Of a stretch of 64,000 nucleotides of DNA, positions 58,341 through 64,000 are shown piece after piece. Numbering within the stretch: the first letter of the stretch is position 1; every line of letters begins with the position of its first letter. Position numbers and translations under genes: made by a program. The stretch comes from Crotophaga sulcirostris (taxonomy: Eukaryota; Chordata; Aves; Cuculiformes; Crotophagidae). Below the pieces are notes generated by a model that saw only the letters and a list, made by a program, of their open reading frames with translations, was not told the origin of the DNA and did no database searches. The stretch lies in contig VYZB01000171.1 in NCBI GenBank assembly GCA_013397455.1, positions 1,695,252 to 1,759,251 of the forward strand, given 5' to 3'.

Positions 58341-61300
58341 CTCCTCTGGGAATACTGACCATTAAAGGACTGGCATTAAGTGGAAGAAAATATGGGCCAA
58401 AAGATGCTTTTAGGCTCAATATGAGTAAAATGCCACTCAGTTTCTTGAAAGTGGTGGAACTTCTGCTCTGTGAACTTTGCCCTGTATCTGCCAGACGTAT
58501 AGTTGGTTCAAACAAACTCTCATGAATGCTGCATTCAGTGCCCCCTTTCAAGTGTCCTAGACTAGGAATCTTGCTTCAGTTTGAAGTTGCAGCAAGTCAG
58601 TCTGGCAAGCTATTATGTTTTCACAGTTGTCCTTGCTCAACAGGTGGCCTGCCACATCGTGGGAAAGCTGCAGTTTTCATGACACCTCTCTTTCTGGCTC
58701 CTCTTACGAGTATGCTTTTGAAGTCCACTTGCTCAGGAGATGGCAGTGAACAGAAGCATTGTTTTCTGTTGACATATCTAAAAAGATTTAGGTTGTTCCC
58801 TAAGTCATTCTAGCTCCTGGAAGGACTGCTGCAGAGATCCCTGAGTATCCACATAGGTGCTGGAAAATCCATTCAAACTGGCTACTCCAGTATACTGGCT
58901 TCAGACTTTTCTTCTTCACTCTCCCTCTGTACCAAGGGATACCTTCCAGGAGAAGCTATAGTAAAAATTATCCTTTCATAGCATTCTCAAATTCCCAAAG
59001 GAGGCAACTTAATCCTCTGAATCAGAGCTAGAACAAGTGCCAGTGAAGCTTTGTCTCCTCAAACTAGCGATACCCCATGAAAGTTCTTGCATCTTCCAGG
59101 TGCTTTCCCAACCCAATGACCTTCCAGTGTTCACCTTTGTCCTTCAGGGTTTTCCACTCAGCCATTATTGCCACTGTAACTGGGTTCGGGACCACAGCCT
59201 GCCCCGCTCTGTGTGTATATCCTTCATTTGGCATGTGTCTTGGAAGACATCCTTGGAGAAAAACCACAGGCGATCAAGCCCAGCATGCTTCTGCTTTCCT
59301 CTTCCCTGGGTAGAACAGTACTTCAGCACTTCTGCTCTGGAGTTCAAGGCTGTTCCTCAAATGTATTTGTTCCTCTCTGTCAGATTATTTATTTTGAGCA
59401 GTATGGCACAAGGATTCTTTATCCAAACAGTTTTTCAAAGCCACCTATACCATTAAATATATGACAATGCCATTAAAACCACCTACAAAAACTTAAGTTT
59501 CTCAGAGGGTATGGGAGGGAGGATGGAGAGGAAAAAAGGAGAGAAGAAAAAGTAGATCCCAAAAACTAGCTTTCCACAGTGCTACATGCGTAGTTTGTCA
59601 AAACTTGCAGAGTCTTTCTGCAATTCCTTTTTTTTTTTGTAAAATAAATGTGTGATGGAAAAAAAGAAATTGCTTTCATCCCAAGTATTGTAATCACTGA
59701 AGTCATGCATCCACATTCAGACAGTTGCCTTCCCTGTCTCAAGATGGTATTTTTCTTTTGCTAGGCTGAAAGATTTAGATGCTATGTGTTTGGAAGTCAT
59801 TTAGATTGAGTTGTTTTAAATTAAATTGATATTTAATTTCACCCTGCGCCTCAGGCAGAATTGTGAGGAAATCTGAGAATATTATATGCCTGTATTTTGT
59901 CAGATAGATGCTGATAAACAGTTCAAGGATATAAGACAGGACTCTGGATGGTTGTGCTACCCTTTACACCAGTAAAGGCTTTGTTAGATGCTACTTTGAC
60001 TCTATAGCTTTGTGTCAGGGCAACAAGTGCACAAATAGACCTTAACTGTTGCAACGTCTCCACCCTCACCCTATGACAGGCCTGGGTGTTCAGTCCTTCC
60101 TGAGCTACACCTCAGGTGTGCCTACCCAAGTGTCAGAGGCTTCTGAAACAGCTTCAGACCTGACCTGATACCACGTCCTGCCTGATGATCCCTGGACCAT
60201 CGACAGCCCCTGCTGCAGTTACCATTCTTCTCTGCTCACCAGCTTCTGGTGCAGTGGAGCTGCAGCCCATTGATGGGGTCACTGCTCCACCTGCCTTGGG
60301 GGGCCCTTGGCTCCTGGCTCACCTGCCTTGAGCAGTGTCACCCTTGCTGCTCCCTGATGCTTTGCTTCTGAGTTCAGAGCACCTGAAAATGCAGGTTCAT
60401 TTTAGAAAAGTGAACTTGTCACACTACAGTTGCTGCTGGTTGGCTTTTATAAAGTAATTTGCATTTCAGAGGAAATTTATGTACAGTGTTTGGTAAGACT
60501 GGTATCACCTGCAGTCCCCATTTAGGTCAGAGTTCATTCCTACAGCCCAGCTCCACCAAGGCCTGCCTCCACAGTGGTTACTTAGGGTGTAGTTTCATTT
60601 CAGGGTTACACCACTTCATATTTGCATTGTTGCTAAGGAGAGCTCCTTCCCTCCTCCTCTGCCACACACCACTGCTCCCTCAGCTCACATCACGATCTCA
60701 CAGAAGATGAACTGATCAAAAGCAGTGAGCTGATGTGAACCGCAGGCAGTCACACAGCTCCATAGGTCTGGCACAGGAAACGGGACAGGAACCCATACCT
60801 GAGGGTGTGGGAAGGGGACTGCCTATAGTTCACTGCATTAGGGATACTGTGAAACCACATATTTGAGGTCAAGTTATACCAGACAGCTGTGTCAGCCTGT
60901 GAAAAAGAGGACTTCTTACTTTCCTTTCCCATCTTGCTCCTACTCTCCTTCCTCACGCACGGTGTTCCCCCAACATTCACCCCAGGGCTTGTCAGATTCT
61001 GCCGAGCTGATGCTATGCACAAACTCAGCAGAAAACCAACCATTCAGTCTGGTCTTCTGCTGGACTGGTGAATGGATTTGGCTCACAGTGGGTCCAGCAG
61101 GCACCAGAGACAACAAAACCTGACGAATGTGGGAGAGAAATTGCCCCGTGCAGTATCCATGAGTTACTAACCCAACTTTGGATGCCTCTTGCCATTTTGG
61201 AGAAGGTGCAGGGAACACTGAGCTCCTGCTCCCTTTCCCTGCACTCTGCCCTGTATTCCTGATCACCTCCTTCCATTGGTACGCATCTGCTGAGGGACAG

Positions 61301-64000
61301 AGAGGGCATTCTGGCTGAATTCCTTTCCAACCAGCTCAATGAGAGCATCAGGGCTGGCGCAAGAGAAGCAGTAGTAAGATGTGGCAGATGCAGGATTACT
61401 CCTTCCCACAGCAGGGACCTGGCTGAGCTGATCTTGCCCAACCATACCAATGCGAAGGCCAGGATGAAAAGCACGATCCTTCTCCAACAGATCCATGACC
61501 ATCATCGCTGGGATTACAGCAGTTCTGAGAACAAAGTTAGACAACCACCCTATTACCAACAATGGCCATAATGTCACTGTGGGCAGAAAGGCAAGCAAAT
61601 AATTGCAATTACACAATAAATAGTCCCAGAACAATCCAACACAGCTGCTGATCATTCTCCTATGACAGCTTTTGCTGTCATCAAGTTACTCACTGACTAG
61701 GCGCATCCAGGCCAGCGGAGACTGTGACTGATCTTATTTCCTGGTCCCACCCACTTTGCAATCTTATAGATGTCTTACTGTAATTACAACTCTATTTCAA
61801 AGCCCAGATTCTTTATTTTGCACAAAAGCATTTTGATATTTTCGTCAAGTGTTGTAGAAAGTCTGTTCAGCAGCAGAAAACAGATGCATGGATGCACCCA
61901 TCCAGAATGAATTCTCACAGTAATATCTAGATTTTTATATTAAAAAGGTTCTTCAGTAAATCTGAGGATATTTTGCAAGAGTTGTTATGATCTATATGTA
62001 TCCATGGGGAAACTGAGGCACATAAGTGGAGTCGTTTGCACTTGGCATTAATTGTAAGTGTCACTGGACAATTTCTGAAGGATCTTAACTGGCAATGCTG
62101 GGTGATACTGTACTGGGAGAAGGAAAATACCCACCAGTTGTATGTTTCACCAACTTAGGATGTCAGAATGGGATGCTGTGAGTAGAAGCCTTCTCTGTAG
62201 CAAATAACTTCTGATTTTTTTCATTAAGTGGCACCTTGAATGCAGTCATAATATTGCTTACTCAAACTATAGTAATTAATGGGAACACAAATTTATCAGG
62301 CTGCGTATGAGTACTACAGGTACTTTGTTTTGCCATCTGTTGTTCACAGTTTCAGCTTGACTCCTTACCAGTAACTGGACGGACAGATGAGTAGATATAT
62401 GAGATGTAGTATATAATAAAGATAGCCTATTGACATAAACGTTGGCATTTACTCTGGATGTTTACAGATTGACTTAAAACAAAGAAATGTGTCTGGCTAC
62501 TGCATAACTTGAGATGATTTGAGAATTAAGACTATAACTGAACCACGACGTCTCATCAGAAATTTGTATCCTAAATTTATAGACTAACCTTAAAAAGATT
62601 AAGATACATTATTTCAGGAGTGATAGTTTGTCAATTGTGTAGAAACCATCTTTGCAATAAAACAAACCTATTCATTCACAAATTCAGTTCCACTTCTACG
62701 TATGATTGCATAGTACCTTTTCTACTCCAGATTTAATGGAAGCAAAGGAAACCAAATTGGCTTCTACTAAAAATAAATATTTATTATATTCATTTTGCTA
62801 ATGAGCAGCCTGAATTAATTTATTAAGAAACAATTTCTTAAATATGTTGCTGCAGTAAAAGAGTTAGAATAGCCAAGTCCCAATTTCCCATTACCCACAA
62901 GGAGAGCGTGTGTGTGCATGCAATTGCTTAAACAAAACCCATGCCAATCCAGATCCCAGCTCTGGTTTATAAATTTGTTCTTCTAAAACAGAGCCAACCA
63001 ACACAGTCCTTCCCCCATTACTACAGAGTTTTTGTTACCTAACCATAGGTCAACTGTTTTATTAGGTAGAATACTTCCTGGAGAAGTTTGTAACTGATTA
63101 TTTGAGGAAGAATAGATGATGCTTTTTCTTCAGTGAAAGAACAACCTAGAAACAAAACTTTCCAGGTTTTCAAAGACATGAAGTCCCAGAGGTCTCCAAA
63201 TCACCATTAGTGCCCCCACAGCATCCCTGCAGTTAACAGAGAGAACAACCTCCCTTCTGCTGAGCCGATACAGAGCAAGCAGCTCTCCTTTTCCCTGTCT
63301 ACAACTTGCTGAAGCAAGCAAGATCGTTGGCAGTTATTAATAACCCCATCTCCAGACATACCGGAGAACTGCATAGTCACGCTTCTGAGCTGTCCTTAAG
63401 CAATTGCCATCTCCCTACCAGAAAGTTGTAATCCATCAGAACATGCTTCTAAGAATAGACTCGCAGAACATTATGTGTCAGGGAGGGGTAGACCTCATCT
63501 ACTGTCTACTAAAAAAACCTTTTTATAGAAAACATCTAAAAATAGGCAGAAAACTTAAAAGGGAATGTGGTTTATTTTTTTTTTTAAATAAAAATCTGCA
63601 GTACCTTCAGTTGCAGTTTTTAGAACCATGATTTAAGTTACATGATTTGCCATCACAGCAAAACGATGTTTTAAAGGCACAGATTTCCAGAATAATATCA
63701 TTACATAAATATCCAAAGGTTACCTCTAATTTAAAACTAATTGTGGAATGAGAGTATGAAATCAGGGAATCTGAAAAAATCTAGTGAAGGCTGTTTTGTG
63801 AATCAAGACTCCAGAGGGCTGTCAAGTGTTCCCAATGAGTACATACAAGGGACAGAAGACTACTAACAATTTCTGATAAATCCAGTAAGTGATATTCCGT
63901 TACAGTGATATGAAAGAGAGGACTAATGATGTGGTAGCACTAGGCAACAGATAACTGTAATCTTTCTGGTGGCTGCCCTCCTGTCTGGAATCAGAAATTC

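Larger units (their letters stand above)
54076..64000. other. Intergenic region upstream of UBE2N
   Basis: Beyond the promoter this 10-kb stretch holds the LTR fragment at 54491-54600 and the CR1 pieces at 54842-55545 and 57825-58262. The rest is mixed-composition unique DNA. The segment 60050-61700 is more GC-rich, with several overlapping short open frames, including minus-strand frames at 61263-61655 and 61025-61474. None resembles a known protein. No MRPL42 exon is seen. Confidence 0.6.

Noticed and set aside
54076..64000. MRPL42 or another syntenic gene expected next to UBE2N
   Set aside because: No exon matching the expected protein could be found; the gene probably lies beyond the window.
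1..64000. CRISPR arrays, bacterial operons, tRNA or rRNA genes
   Set aside because: The window is vertebrate nuclear DNA. No regularly spaced repeats, cloverleaf tRNA with A and B boxes, or rRNA segments were recognised by reading; a covariance-model scan was not possible.

Overview
This is a bird nuclear genome window. Many short, 5'-truncated CR1 LINE fragments with the avian 3' signature (a TTCCAACCC-type tail followed by ATTCTATG units) are scattered on both strands. There are also avian-type LTR pieces, long introns, and CpG-island promoters. The species cannot be fixed from the sequence alone.

Two protein-coding genes are supported, and both reassemble completely exon by exon. NUDT4 (diphosphoinositol polyphosphate phosphohydrolase 2, a Nudix hydrolase) lies on the + strand, with coding exons at 100-198, 14244-14354, 22054-22098, 23915-24002 and 25533-25735. 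They give 181 codons, or 180 if a tandem splice acceptor is used 3 nt further on. UBE2N (Ubc13, the E2 for Lys63-linked ubiquitin chains) lies on the - strand, with coding exons at 53918-53947, 36595-36841, 36267-36407 and 35530-35570. They give 152 codons, matching the mammalian protein as I recall it at every residue. The order NUDT4 > < UBE2N, tail to tail, is the same as on human chromosome 12q22.

Layout: 1-660, CpG island with NUDT4 exon 1. 660-25532, NUDT4 introns with three CR1 fragments and one LTR fragment. 25736 to about 29160, NUDT4 3' UTR with several AATAAA signals. About 29.2-31.9 kb, spacer. About 31.9-35.5 kb, probable UBE2N 3' UTR. 35.5-54.0 kb, UBE2N with a 17-kb first intron holding three CR1 fragments and two LTR-like pieces. 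53.54-54.07 kb, CpG-island promoter of UBE2N. 54.1-64 kb, upstream intergenic DNA with an LTR fragment and three CR1 segments. I recognise no gene there; the next syntenic human gene, MRPL42, is not visible.

The two genes are not known to act together; they are adjacent housekeeping-type genes. The most interesting details are a NAGNAG acceptor in NUDT4 that recreates the Gln86 plus/minus isoform pair known from human DIPP2, two related LTR ends lying in opposite orientation beside the two CpG-island promoters, and inverted CR1 copies inside UBE2N intron 1 that could form long RNA duplexes. I found no previously undescribed multi-gene system.
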